64,000 bases of DNA from CAWCWN01 sp963799245 (lineage in GTDB: Bacteria > Chloroflexota > Ktedonobacteria > Ktedonobacterales > Ktedonobacteraceae): NCBI GenBank assembly GCA_963799245.1, contig CAWCWN010000002.1:1-64000 (forward strand), given 5' to 3'. Position numbers and translations under genes: made by a program. Each line of letters starts with the position of its first letter. The stretch's first letter is position 1. The notes under the pieces are model-generated. The model was not told the origin of the DNA and searched no databases. It worked only from the letters and a program-made list of their open reading frames with translations. Of the stretch, positions 1 to 9,658 are shown piece after piece.

Positions 1-104
1 AATATTCATGGCAATAGTATAGCATATCCATGTTCTTTGTTGGCGTGCCCCACACAGCTTATCACAGCGCGGGCACGTGAGTAGTCTCTAGCTGGCCAGG
101 CGCG

Positions 105-1605
105 TCACAGCTCCACCAGCGTACGCACGCCAAAGCCCGTTGCGCCCTTTCTTGATAGGGCCTCGGGCTATCAACATAGCTTGTACCCGCCATATCCAGG
201 TGCGCCCATTTTGCCTCACCCACGAAATTCTCCAGGATCTTTGCGGCTGTTACCGACGAAGCTCCCCGTCCGCCGGTCTGCTTGATGTCGGCAATATCGC
301 TCTTGATCTGCTCGGCGTACTCCTCATCCATAGGCATGCGCCAGAATTTCTCACCGGCGGCCTGGCCTGCCGCGAGCAGCTCATCGCAGAACGCGCTGTC
401 GTTGCAGAAGGCGCCCGCCATCGTCGACCGAGCGCAACCACTATGCCGCCAGTCAGCGTTGCCACGTCGATAATTGGCGAGAGGCCCTCTTTGGCTGCAT
501 AGGAAAGCCCATCAGCCAGAGCTAAGCGTCCCTCCGCATCAGTATTTACGATCTCAATCGTCTTTCCATTCATGATGCGCAGGATATCGCCCGGGTGATA
601 AGCCGTACCTCGGGCATGTTCTCGCTCGAGGGGACCAGCGCGGTCACATTACAGGCAGGCTTGATGCTGGCGATCGCCTGCATGGCCCCCATCACTGCAG
701 CGGCCCCGGCCATATCGCCTTTCATCTCGTCCATGCGCTCGGCCGGCTTTAGCGAGATGCCGCCGCTATCAAATGTAATACCTTTGCCCACCAGAGCCAT
801 GCCCTTGGCAGATTTCCGGCGCTCCCCGATAGCGTAAAATAATAAATTTTGGCGGCTGCGCACTGCCCTGTGCCACCGCCAGCAGCCCTCCCATGCCTAG
901 CTTCTGCATCTGAGGTCGCTCCAATATCTCGTACTCCAGCCCGAAGGTTCGGCCATGGCGTTGGCCCGATTTGCTAGCTCGGTGGGTGTTAATACATTGG
1001 GAGGCTCATTTACCAGGTCGCGGGCAAAATTTGTTGCTTCAGCCAGAGCTACTCCCCGCTGCATAGCTGCAAGCGCCGTTTCTTGTGAGGCTTCATTTAC
1101 CACGAGCCTGACCTGTGAAACCGCTCGTTCGCCGGCATTGTCGCTTTTCTGCTGATACTTTCTAAAAGTATACAGCCCCAGCAGAGCGCCCTCGGCCTGA
1201 GCCTGTAGCGCTGCCCTCTCTCTACCTCAAACGAATCCGCATCAAGGGCCAGGACGATGGAGTTTGCCCCCGTATTTGTGCATGACGGGCAGCAGTCGCG
1301 CTGGCCCTGCGTACCGCCTGGGCGTCCACCTTCTCCTGTTTTCCAAGGCCAAGCAGGAGCAGGCGTTTTGCGGAGAGCCTGCCCATTGTATAAATCGTGG
1401 CCATCTCCCCCAGGTTGCCTTTGAACTCTCCAGCAGCGCTTATCGTTGTCAGCAGGCCATCCAGCAAACCATCCACGCTTTGTGCCGACTGTGCCAGCAC
1501 AACGTTCTGTAATCCCGGCCTCCCCTTGACCCGTGCTGCTCCTACTACAAGGACATCGCTGACAATATCCTGCAGCGCATGTGTTGCTGTGACTTGAATG
1601 TTCAT
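105..1605 (-). pseudogene. pepA: Leucyl aminopeptidase (M17), broken by several frameshifts
   Basis: Homology to PepA/M17 aminopeptidase, which removes N-terminal residues from peptides in the cytoplasm using two metal ions, is continuous across about 500 codons, the usual family length. It is spread over at least three frames. Readable blocks include the metal-binding KGITFDSGGISLKP (near 760-800), the NTDAEGRLALADGL motif (near 530) and a C-terminal block ending VRTLVEL at a TGA at 105-107. Lesions lie near 1273 (a G-run apparently one base short), 1220, 950, 840, 590, 425 and 160. All catalytic motifs survive between them, so the loss is either very recent or a sequence error. The start at 1605 begins MNIQVTATHAL, with only a weak upstream Shine-Dalgarno sequence. 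Confidence 0.85.
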
Positions 1606-1646
1606 GATCTCATCTTTCTAACGCAACAGAGGTAATCTAAAGCACA

Positions 1647-1677
1647 TTGACCGGCCATAGAGACCCTGGCCGGTCAA
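1647..1677 (-). terminator. Hairpin between pepA and the receiver gene
   Basis: An 11-bp perfect stem (1647-1657 with 1667-1677) and 9-base loop. It lies downstream of the receiver-domain gene on the minus strand and upstream of pepA. There is no clear T-tract, so the terminator role is inferred from position. Confidence 0.5.
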
Positions 1678-1796
1678 ACATAAATGATCGCCTGTTATAG
1701 GCTAATGATAGCAAATTTTGCCTTAAATTGCTATCAAATGCCTGCGTTCAGAGACGACTATTGGTATCAGAGGTTGTGGAATTCCAGAGCCCTGGT

Positions 1797-2252
1797 CTAC
1801 GCCAGCAGGCGATCCACTACCTCTAACAGTTGTCGAGGTTTGAATGGCTTGGTCAGGTATTCGTTACAGCCAATCTGCATAGCCGCCTCATTTTCATCAT
1901 TCAGTGCATAGGCTGTGACGGCCACTATCGGTACGTTCGCTCAGGGCCGGACGTGCCCGGATCAACTGTGTCGTGCGATAGCCATCGAGGACCGGCATCG
2001 AGAGATCGGTGAGAATCAGGTCGACCCCTTCTCGCTCCAGCATCTCTAATGCCTCGCGCCCATTAGAGGCCGAGAGGCAGCGATAGCCGCGTGTAGACAG
2101 AACCCTTTCGATCAGAATGCGATTTGAGACTTCGTTCTCGACGATCAGAATGTTGGCTGCTGCCTGGCTGGTTGATTACCCACCGATGTCGGCGTGTGTT
2201 CATTGCTCTTCTCTTTCGATTTTTCCAGCTGCCTGCGCCGTGCTAAAGTCAT
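1797..2252 (-). pseudogene. CheY-like response regulator receiver domain, frameshifted
   Basis: Reading across two lesions (near 2165 and 1935) gives a receiver domain: ILIVENEVSNRILIERVL at the start, the phosphoacceptor block LILTDLSMPVLDGY, and the conserved lysine block NEYLTKPFKPRQLLE, ending RLLA at a TAG at 1797-1799. An ATG at 2252 (MTLARRRQLEK) could begin a separate gene with a linker of about 28 residues. Alternatively, this is the C-terminal receiver of the upstream histidine kinase, making a hybrid kinase; the TAA at 2281-2283 argues for two genes unless it too is an artefact. Confidence 0.7.
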
Positions 2253-2280
2253 AACGCAGCAAAGGAAGCTTATGGCACTG

Positions 2281-4821
2281 TTACCCCGGCAGGGAGATAG
2301 GCAAAGTAAATGAGAACGTTGAACCTTGCCCTACGTAGACTCTCCACAGCGACCTCGCCGCCTTGCAATTCAATGAATTTTCGCGCAATAGTCAGGCCCA
2401 GGCCGGTGCCTCCAAAACGCCTCGTGGTGCTGCCATCGGCCTGGCGGAACGCTTCAAAAATATAGCCCAGTGCCGCCGGTGAAATGCCGATACCTGTATC
2501 GTGGACAGAGACACGCAGCATGTCATAGCGCTCCAGAAGCACGCAGCGAATGGTCACCTCACCCTGTTCTGTAAATTTCAAGGCATTGGAAACCAGGTTA
2601 ATGACGATCTGGCGCAGGCGATGGCTGTCCGCCAGGACCATGGTGAGGCTCCGCCATATGCAATGCCAGGTTGTAAGCCCTTTGTTGTTCGCCAGCGGCT
2701 TAAGCTGATTGATTATCTCCTGTAAACATGGTTCAAGCTCCAGAGGCTCTACGCTGACCTCCAGGCGGTCCGCTTCAATCTTTGAGAGATCGAGCATGTC
2801 ATCGACCAGGTGGGAGAGGTCCTCGGCACGGTCGTACCATAAACTGGATATGTTCTTCTTGCTCGCTCGAGAGTGTCTCCCTCCACAAATCCCTCTAAAA
2901 TTAACGCGCCATAGCTGATGATACTATGCAGCGGAGTACGTAATTCATGGGTAACCGTCGCCAGAAATTGCGATTTCAAATGGTTGACACGCTCCAAGAG
3001 CGGCAGTTCTTATCCTTAACCTCCGCGAAGAGCAGTGCATTTTGAATGGCCATTGCCGCCTGGATGGCGGCCGTACTCAGTAGGAAGGTATCCTGGCTTG
3101 TGACCTGGTGCTGCTTGTCGTCGTAGAGAATGAGCGCACCAATAGGCCGATCCTGTAAAGGCAGCGGCACCGCCATGGCATAGCGGTAGCCTGCCTCCAG
3201 TGCCATATGTGACCAGGCTTCGCCACGCTCGCTATAAATACTGGCGATATCCTCCCCATATATAATTTTCTCCTTCTGCATCGCCATACGCGCCAGCAGC
3301 ATATCCAGATCACGCAGGGCTGGCCGTGGGATACGTGGACGGCAGGATTAGCCTCTGGTAGCGCGGGCCCGCGCCTGGCTGTTCCCGCGATGTTGCGTTT
3401 GCCGTTATTTGCCCCTGGACGTGACTGGGTATAGCCGCCATTTTTGTTGTGACAGCCAGTGTAATGTTGCTATCAGGGTCCGCATGCACCGTTACTGCCC
3501 CCTGTGAGACAGCTGTGGCTGGAAGATGGGGATGCGCTTCCCGGGCCTGGTTTGTCCACTGCGCAACGGCCCACGGCGATAACATCTCACGCCCATAGAG
3601 CAGCATTGATACATTTTTTACGCCCGTTATAGCGCCCAGGCGCGACACAATTTCCCTCAGCAGGTGCTCCAGGTCCAGGGTCGAAATCAAGGTCTCACTC
3701 ATTATAAGCAGGTCATGCATCTGCTTCGTCATTGTCAGGCTCGCACTCTCCTGCACAGAGAGAGACTCGGACAGGAGGTTAATCGAACGCGTCAGCATAC
3801 TTAACTCATCATTCGCATGGCGCCCCCACTCCGCGGACTGGAGCTCTGCCGTCATACCCCGCACCCGGATCTGTAGCTGGCGTAAAGGGCGAATAAAGAA
3901 GAAGCGGGTGATGAGCGTATAGACGATAATGCCCAGGGCAAAAACAAAAAGACCCATAGCAGCCATGAGTAGGAGCGATCGTCCCATATACGCGTCCGCG
4001 CTATACAGTGGCTCAATACTCACCAGCAATAGCGCGGGCGATTTCGCCCATTGCTCGCCTGCCCGGGCCGGCCCTGCAAAGGTGAGATAGTGCTGAGCGC
4101 CATTTATTTCCCCGCCTGCTCCTGCTGTACAGAGCTTCTCTTCAGGCAAGTAATGGCTAAAAGGGAAGCCGCTCATGGTGCTTCCTAGCATGTGACCTTG
4201 CTGGCAAAGCGCCAGGTTTAGGTCAGTTTTTTGTCCCAGGGCATGAGCAAAATCATCATTTAATGGCTGATCTATGAATAGCACCCCTGCCGGAAAATCT
4301 CCGCCAGTGCCGGATAAAGGCAGCGCGAAACTCAAGAACCAGGTATTATTCGCAGCAGGTTGTAGGGCGGTGGTCGCATGTCCCGCCAGCGCCAGTTCAA
4401 AGCGATCGTAATCGTCAGGCGCCGACGAAGCCTGGTCAGGCGGCGGAAACTGGCCGAGCAGCCTGTTGCGCTTATTATAGACCCTGAGTATGGCTGAGGG
4501 TATGTGCTCATGCCAAGCGATTAGGGCCAGTATCGTAGGCAATTGAGGCAAGCCTGGTGAGCCCGGAGCATCGTCGATGGTACCGGCGAGCTGGCTGCTC
4601 TGTGGATTGTGCGCCAGGCTCCAGAGCCGGGCCTCCGTCTGGGCAGCGTACGTCTTTTGGAGGAGTGTGAGGTGTGTCGAGGCGTCACTTCTTGCGTCGC
4701 GCTCAGACATATATTTGAGCAAACCCCAGGATAAGCCTGCAAAAAGCAGCATGCACAGCAGAAGTGTCAGTGCAGCGACCAGTATTAGTTTCCCTCCCAA
4801 AGACCTCACGTGAAATCTCAT
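2281..4821 (-). pseudogene. Membrane sensor histidine kinase (HAMP, GAF, HisKA, HATPase), frameshifted
   Basis: The span is about 847 codons. The first 500 read in one frame: an N-terminal membrane segment (about residues 11-34), an extracytoplasmic sensor region, a second membrane segment (about 285-310), HAMP, and the start of a GAF-like domain. After lesions near 3305 and 2990 comes another GAF region and the HisKA H-box FLATVTHELRTPLHSI. After two lesions near 2840-2870 comes the HATPase domain with the N-box NLVSNALKF, G1 box DTGIGIS and G2 box GGTGLGL. A last lesion near 2330 precedes the C-terminal GQGSTFSFTLPI. All catalytic boxes are intact. It would autophosphorylate on histidine and signal to a receiver, probably the one immediately downstream. 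Confidence 0.8.
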
Positions 4822-5145
4822 GCGAACCTTCCTCGCGGGCTAAAAGTAAAGGGAGGACGGGGTGCCAGCTCGTCCTCCCCCTACCACGCACTGCTGTCTG
4901 AAAGCAGCGCGAAACTCCAGGAGGCGCGCGTACTAACCCATGGGGAAAAGGTTGTACGAATATCAGATGAGCGCCGCAAGCCGCTCGTCGAGGTGGATCT
5001 GCTTGCTCACGCACACCCCGCTTTCCATCCCAGGCCTATGTATTATAACGTATAACTAGGCAATATGATATCCCTTTTAGGATCAATTTCCTCATCCCTG
5101 ATAAATTCAGGCATACATTATAATACCCATTGCGTCGTGCTTTGC
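4822..5145. other. Intergenic region upstream of the histidine kinase
   Basis: A 324-base gap between two minus-strand genes. Short open frames here have no recognisable protein features. The AT-rich stretch near 5040-5110 contains a TATAAT on the minus strand but no well-spaced -35 box, so a promoter for the kinase is plausible but not shown. Confidence 0.4.
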
Positions 5146-5850
5146 TTACACACCCATGAATTCAATGTAGCCCTGTTTGAGCATTCGTACGAGCTCATGC
5201 GCGATATCCATCTCGCTGCGATGAACCAGTTGAGAAACATCGCGCAGCGTGCGCTTGCCATTTAGGAGCAGCAGGACGATCCTCTCCCTACGCTCCATGT
5301 GTTTGAGCACATACGGTGTTGTCGCATGAGGGCGCGCACGGAAAATCGCAAAAACGCCCCAGCTGCCCATTTTTTCGGATACCTGGACCGAGTAGTCGTC
5401 CCGCTGTGGTGGGGTGGCCACGCCTGTGGCGCTCTGCGCTGGCGGCATAGATACGGGTCCCGTTATGCGCGGCGAAGGTGCGGGAGCTACTGGCATCTTT
5501 ATCGAGGGGGTCTCACGAGTCTCCTCTAGCTCAACTGCTGAAAGATAAGACATGTGAGAGGCAGGCGTGATAAACTGGTGATGCTTGTGCTGCTGTGGGG
5601 GCTCGCGCTCGGCGGAGAAGATATAGCGAACCTCTCGCCAGCCCAGCATGCGCGAGATTGCCGCTTTGCCCGACTCATATTCTGTATGGGCGTGAACCGT
5701 CTCTCCATTGACAAAAAAAATCTCGCCTTTCTCACCCCCTTTATCCGCCACAGGCTCAAGGCTTAAACAACCCGTCCGCTGGCTGAGGGTGATACTCTGC
5801 AAGATGAGCACTAAACGTTCAGTAGTAGAAATTGCGTGCGCAATGGCCAT
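5146..5850 (-). CDS. DUF4388 (PATAN) domain protein
   Basis: A 234-residue cytoplasmic protein. The N-terminal half (residues about 5-85) resembles the DUF4388/PATAN domain, with GCLSLEP, GEIFFVNGETVHAHT and a GKAAISRMLGW segment. DUF4388 proteins in Chloroflexota, Cyanobacteria and Myxococcota usually sit in signalling pathways with MglA-type GTPases and receivers. A proline-rich linker follows. The C-terminal part (about 160-234) has a winged-helix-like pattern (LLNGKRTLRDVSQLVHRS). The start at 5850 is chosen because GGAGGAG lies five bases upstream; an in-frame start 12 codons earlier has no such site. Exact role unknown. Confidence 0.75.
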   Translation of the reverse strand: MAIAHAISTTERLVLILQSITLSQRTGCLSLEPVADKGGEKGEIFFVNGETVHAHTEYESGKAAISRMLGWREVRYIFSAEREPPQQHKHHQFITPASHMSYLSAVELEETRETPSIKMPVAPAPSPRITGPVSMPPAQSATGVATPPQRDDYSVQVSEKMGSWGVFAIFRARPHATTPYVLKHMERRERIVLLLLNGKRTLRDVSQLVHRSEMDIAHELVRMLKQGYIEFMGV

Positions 5851-6051
5851 TTTTCTCCTCCATATCACGTACACCCAACATCCCAAATTACTACAACAAA
5901 CGTACCACCTTTCATTATATGCGTAAGGTATTAAAATTACGTTAAGAAAACGCAGAGAGATATTAAATACTTGTGAATAGTGACGGTCTTCAATTTGTAT
6001 CGGAGAATATCTTTGTGTGTATTTATGTACCTGTTGCTCGCTGGGCGACGC

Positions 6052-6585
6052 CTAGCCTTTCTTCCAATCAGCGCGCAGGATGCCCATATATACCAGGTCG
6101 ACATAGCCTCCATCGCTCCATACATGTTTGCGCAGCCGCCCCTCCTCAATAAAGCCACATGCCCTGTATGCGCCTATTGCTCTTGCGTTGTTGGCATTGA
6201 CCTTCAGCCAGACCTTGTGCAGGTTGCGGTAACGGAAGGCGTACTTCAATAACACTCTTAAGGCATCACGTCCATAGCACCGTCCCCAGTAAGCCTTATC
6301 GCCTATGCCAATACCCAGCTCGGCGGTGTGTGCCTGCAGGTCAAAGTGAAAGAGACCGCAGCTGCCAATATATTTTCTGTCCGCCTCAATGGCAAAATTC
6401 GTACCATCTCTTCCACCTCGATTGGCCTGCTGGTCAAACTCTGCCTCTAACCTCTGCAGCGATTGAGGCTCCGGTGGATCTCCACCGCCTGCCAGCTCAA
6501 CCTCAAGCTCATTGTTGAAGTGCCACTGTCGCTCTAAATCCTCGCGCTCCAATGCCCGCAGTATAACCTTTTCACCCTTAAGCAT
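6052..6585 (-). CDS. GNAT-family N-acetyltransferase (RimJ/RimL type)
   Basis: A 177-residue GNAT acetyltransferase transferring acetyl from acetyl-CoA to an unknown amine. It starts MLKGEKVILRALEREDLE, the usual RimJ/RimL opening. The acetyl-CoA region reads IGIGDKAYWGRCYGRDALR, followed by VWLKVNANNARAIGAYRACGF, the conserved N/A-R-A...Y-x-x-C/A-GF block, and EEGRLRKHVW. The gene is single, with a hairpin 70 bases upstream that ends the anti-sigma transcript. Substrate cannot be told from the sequence; ribosomal protein and antibiotic acetylation are both possible in this family. Confidence 0.85.
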   Translation of the reverse strand: MLKGEKVILRALEREDLERQWHFNNELEVELAGGGDPPEPQSLQRLEAEFDQQANRGGRDGTNFAIEADRKYIGSCGLFHFDLQAHTAELGIGIGDKAYWGRCYGRDALRVLLKYAFRYRNLHKVWLKVNANNARAIGAYRACGFIEEGRLRKHVWSDGGYVDLVYMGILRADWKKG

Positions 6586-6657
6586 GAAAGGCGCCTCCTC
6601 TCCGGATGCATATATAGATAATGCTGCCGATCTCCCTCACTATACAACACAAAGATT

Positions 6658-6693
6658 GCGGGGCTGAGGCCATATTCATGGCCTCAGCCCCGC
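6658..6693 (-). terminator. Terminator hairpin after the anti-sigma factor gene
   Basis: A perfect 16-bp stem (6658-6673 with 6678-6693) with a 4-base loop, 70 bases past the end of the anti-sigma gene on the minus strand. It is GC-rich and lacks a clear U-tract. Confidence 0.65.
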
Positions 6694-6764
6694 AGGCGCC
6701 AGCCAGTCAGGGTGGAAATGATGGAGCAAATACCTGTGTCTGGAAATCGTGGACGCTACGTTGC

Positions 6765-8642
6765 TCAGGGGACCTCTGTCCAGAGGACAGCGCCGCTGAT
6801 ACCTTGTCGATCGACCAGGTGAGTAGTATTCTGCTGGATATCTACCAGGAAGGTGCCAGGCGCGCCATCGCTGAAGGCAACTACCAGATGCGAAGGCGTA
6901 GTTGCAGACCACAGCAGGCTAGAGGCAGTGCCGTGAAGTGAAATATGCTCTAGCTGCTTCCCGTTCTGTAAATTCACCACAACTACCTGCGCACCTGTGC
7001 TATAAGCCAGGTGCTGTCCGTCCTCAGACCAGGCGGGCAGCGGCTCATTTGCGACTGCCTGCGCAAGTAAAGTATCAATCCCTGTTGATACGTTCACAAC
7101 GTGCAGGCTGCCAGCGTTGGCCGTATTCTCATCCAGGTAGTCGATGCGCGTTCCGTCAGGCGACCACTGCATAAAGCCTGGCCGCCTTCCTCTGATTAAA
7201 ACCTGTGGCAGGGCTCCTGGCGCGACATCGATCCGCAGGATATTTGCCGCCCGCCCCCCTGCGCTGTCCTCCAACAACCAGCTTCCCACGCCGCCATCTC
7301 CATTGCGGCTGTAGACTGCTTGCGCATACTGGCCGCTGAGCAGCAGTTGAGGGGCAGCGGTAGCTTCCATGCCAACAGGATGTAGCCAGAGACTGTGAAC
7401 CGCGTTCGTATCACCTACGCTCCAGGTAATAGCTGGCGCGTTGACGTTCGGTGACCAGTCCAGCGTTAACAGCGTATCGTTGGGATGGGCCCGCGAAGAG
7501 ATACTGTTCACGAGTTCCAGCAGGCCGTTGTTCTGCGTGTTATAGTCCAGGATACTTACCAGGCCGCCATGCGTCAGCGCGAAAGTGATGCGTATGCCGT
7601 CGGGCGACCAGACGAGGTCGGAGACGTTCCCCTTGACAGGCAGAGGCACTGTAGCCAGCGTAGCGGTCGCCAGGTTCAGAATATAGAGGCTGGAGGAGCC
7701 TGAAGCGGTTGGATCAGCCACAAACGCCAGCATGCTCCCATCTTTTGACCAGGTCAGGCTATGTAAGATAGCCTCGCCGCTTGCTGTTTCCCATATCGTC
7801 GCGGGCGCGACACCTGCTTTTAGCAGCGGCTGCGCTATAATCGTGTCGCGCTGTCCATCGCTGCGAATGGTATGCAGCCGCGCTCGTTGTAAATCGATAT
7901 AGGCGATCATATCACCTGCCGAACGTCCAGGTAGAGGTGGGCTGACAGCCCAATTCGCAGCAACCGTGACCTGCGAAGGCGTCAGGGGCTGGACAGGTCC
8001 ATCACTGCTGTCGCCGGGAGCGCTCCATAGGGTTCCGGCGCGTAGATACACGAAACGCATACCAGCGGAAAGGGGCGCGTGTTGATTAATGCCGGCCGGG
8101 GGGATGATCGCGCCGTTTGTGGTGAGTGATTGACGGTATTGTAGCCAGAGATTGCGGCTGATGAGGCCAGCCACCCCGATTGTAAGGAGCAGGGCGGCGG
8201 CAATGGCTATCTGCATTGCGCGTAAACCCCATGAGCCGCGGCCCCTCTGCACCCTGGCTGCAAGCGCCCGCCGCGCGCTGGAGGATGGGCGTCCCCCGGG
8301 TAGCGCTACCAGCTGCGGACGTCCTGCTGTCGGGCTGCGGACGCTCCCATAGGGGCGTGTGTCCATTTCATCGCGCTTGTTGTAGGTGCCCGTGAGTTCG
8401 AGATATTGTGGCGAGGAGAAAATTTTGTTGCGCAGGGCCGGCCTTGGGCCGACACGAGGTAGCTGTGCAAGGAGAGCATCAAAATGGCGGAAATCGGCAA
8501 GTGTGGCGCTGCAGCGCCTGCAGCCTGCGAGGTGTAGCGTGATAGCCTGGCGTAAGCGTGCGCCAGATCCCGTTCCTTCCTCCTCCGCGAGCGCATCGTC
8601 AAGGTAAGCACTGAGCAGTTCCTCGACTTGCTCGCAGTTCAT
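6765..8642 (-). CDS. Transmembrane anti-sigma factor with zinc finger and WD40-like propeller
   Basis: A 625-residue protein. Residues 1-60 form a ZF-HC2 anti-sigma zinc finger (MNCEQVEELLSAYLDD, then H-x3-C-x2-C as HLAGCRRC) that would hold the partner ECF sigma factor in the cytoplasm. A single membrane helix follows near residues 140-165 (IAIAAALLLTIGVAGLI). The large extracellular part carries PD40/TolB-like propeller blades, each marked by WSPDG-type motifs (WSKDGSMLAF, WSPDGIRITF, WSPDGTRIDY, WSEDGQHLAY). Its ATG overlaps the stop of the sigma gene (ATGA), giving translational coupling. The propeller probably senses an envelope ligand; what it binds is unknown. Confidence 0.85.
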   Translation of the reverse strand: MNCEQVEELLSAYLDDALAEEEGTGSGARLRQAITLHLAGCRRCSATLADFRHFDALLAQLPRVGPRPALRNKIFSSPQYLELTGTYNKRDEMDTRPYGSVRSPTAGRPQLVALPGGRPSSSARRALAARVQRGRGSWGLRAMQIAIAAALLLTIGVAGLISRNLWLQYRQSLTTNGAIIPPAGINQHAPLSAGMRFVYLRAGTLWSAPGDSSDGPVQPLTPSQVTVAANWAVSPPLPGRSAGDMIAYIDLQRARLHTIRSDGQRDTIIAQPLLKAGVAPATIWETASGEAILHSLTWSKDGSMLAFVADPTASGSSSLYILNLATATLATVPLPVKGNVSDLVWSPDGIRITFALTHGGLVSILDYNTQNNGLLELVNSISSRAHPNDTLLTLDWSPNVNAPAITWSVGDTNAVHSLWLHPVGMEATAAPQLLLSGQYAQAVYSRNGDGGVGSWLLEDSAGGRAANILRIDVAPGALPQVLIRGRRPGFMQWSPDGTRIDYLDENTANAGSLHVVNVSTGIDTLLAQAVANEPLPAWSEDGQHLAYSTGAQVVVVNLQNGKQLEHISLHGTASSLLWSATTPSHLVVAFSDGAPGTFLVDIQQNTTHLVDRQGISGAVLWTEVP

Positions 8643-9177
8643 TTTGTACCTCCTCCATGTTCTAAAGCGCGGTAGTGCTCTCTAAATGATTGACGCGCAC
8701 GCGATAAATACATCTTGACACCACTCTCGGCAATGTTCAAGGCCTGAGCAATCTCGCTGTAGGAGAACCCTTCCTGGGTATATAGGAGCAGGGCCGCCCG
8801 GTATTGCTGGGGCATGCGGCGAAGCGCGGCACGTACAAGCTCTGTCGTACCGTATATTTCTTGCGGGTCCGCACTCTCCACATCCGCCGGCTCATGATCC
8901 AGGTCCTGCCAGGGTAGCCATGCAATGAGTTTTCGCCGCCGTAAAGCATCATATGCGGTATTCGTTGCAATGCGATAAAGCCAGGCCGACAATTTCAAGA
9001 TTCGCATCCATTTTGGGCAGAGCCCGAAACGCCTTTAAGAAAGGTATCCTGCGTCAAATCGTCTGCCTGTTCGCGGTCTCCTACCAGGTGATAGACATAA
9101 TTATAGATTGGCGTTTTGTATTCATCATAAATCTGGTCAAAGGACCAAGTGCTTTCCTTGGCTTCCACCCTGGCCAT
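8639..9177 (-). CDS. ECF RNA polymerase sigma factor (two small indels)
   Basis: About 178 codons, normal for an ECF sigma-70 factor. Region 2 is readable as FDQIYDEYKTPIYNYVYHLV and ADDLTQDTFLK; region 4 as LRRMPQQYRAALLLYTQEGFS and YSEIAQALNIAESGVKMYLS, the helix-turn-helix that reads the -35 element. The frame slips near 9035 (one extra base after CTTAAAG) and returns near 9007. Correcting both gives the expected region-2 reading KAFRALPKMDANLKLSAWLYRIATN. It overlaps the anti-sigma gene by four bases. The indels are probably sequence errors, since both partner genes are otherwise well kept. Confidence 0.8.
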
Positions 9178-9658
9178 GCGCTACAATCCCTTCGATGGCT
9201 ATGGCTATCATCTTGTCCGTTCCATGCAAGCGATAGTAGCTCCATCTCAAGGTAACGCAAGGAGGCTTTATAGCTCTAGGTGTTATCCCGCTGGAAAGGC
9301 TTTCATCCTTCTGTCTAGTGGAACGGACAACCAGCGCTTTCAGTAACATGGCAAAGCATTCCATTCATGCGTCTTTGCCCGATACGTTGTAATCAATGGT
9401 AGCATACTTTTGCTCTTTTCCCGAATTAATGGGCCTGATAGTTAGTACTATTGGGGGGAAGCTTGCTATAAAGCGCGGCTATATAGTGCTGGCGTCCATT
9501 CGTTATGATGCTTGCGCCGTTGCGATAGCCCTGCACTGAGGAGCTCGACAGGGCGTGAGAGAGTCATATAAAGTTGTCGTAGCCGCATACGTGTGGTACC
9601 ATACACCTTGAGGAATATATTTGCTTCTACTCATTCATCAAGGAGAGATGGTAGCCGC
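9178..9658. other. Divergent intergenic region between the sigma factor and mtnA
   Basis: About 480 bases without a supportable gene. It must hold the promoters of the minus-strand sigma/anti-sigma pair and the plus-strand mtnA run. It contains a separated 12-bp inverted repeat (9213-9224 and 9319-9330) and an AT-richer block near 9400-9490. I see no riboswitch consensus before mtnA. Confidence 0.4.
9213..9330. repeat. Separated 12-bp inverted repeat
   Basis: TTGTCCGTTCCA at 9213-9224 is exactly inverted at 9319-9330, with 94 bases between. It lies just upstream of the sigma factor start. It could be a pair of regulator or sigma-specific sites, or the ends of a small decayed element; the sequence does not decide. 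Confidence 0.4.

Noticed and set aside
4703..5014. A 103-codon minus-strand frame and an 81-codon plus-strand frame upstream of the histidine kinase
   Set aside because: No ribosome binding site, low-complexity translation, and overlap with the kinase start.
9430..9658. Possible SAM riboswitch before mtnA
   Set aside because: The conserved SAM-I core elements are absent.
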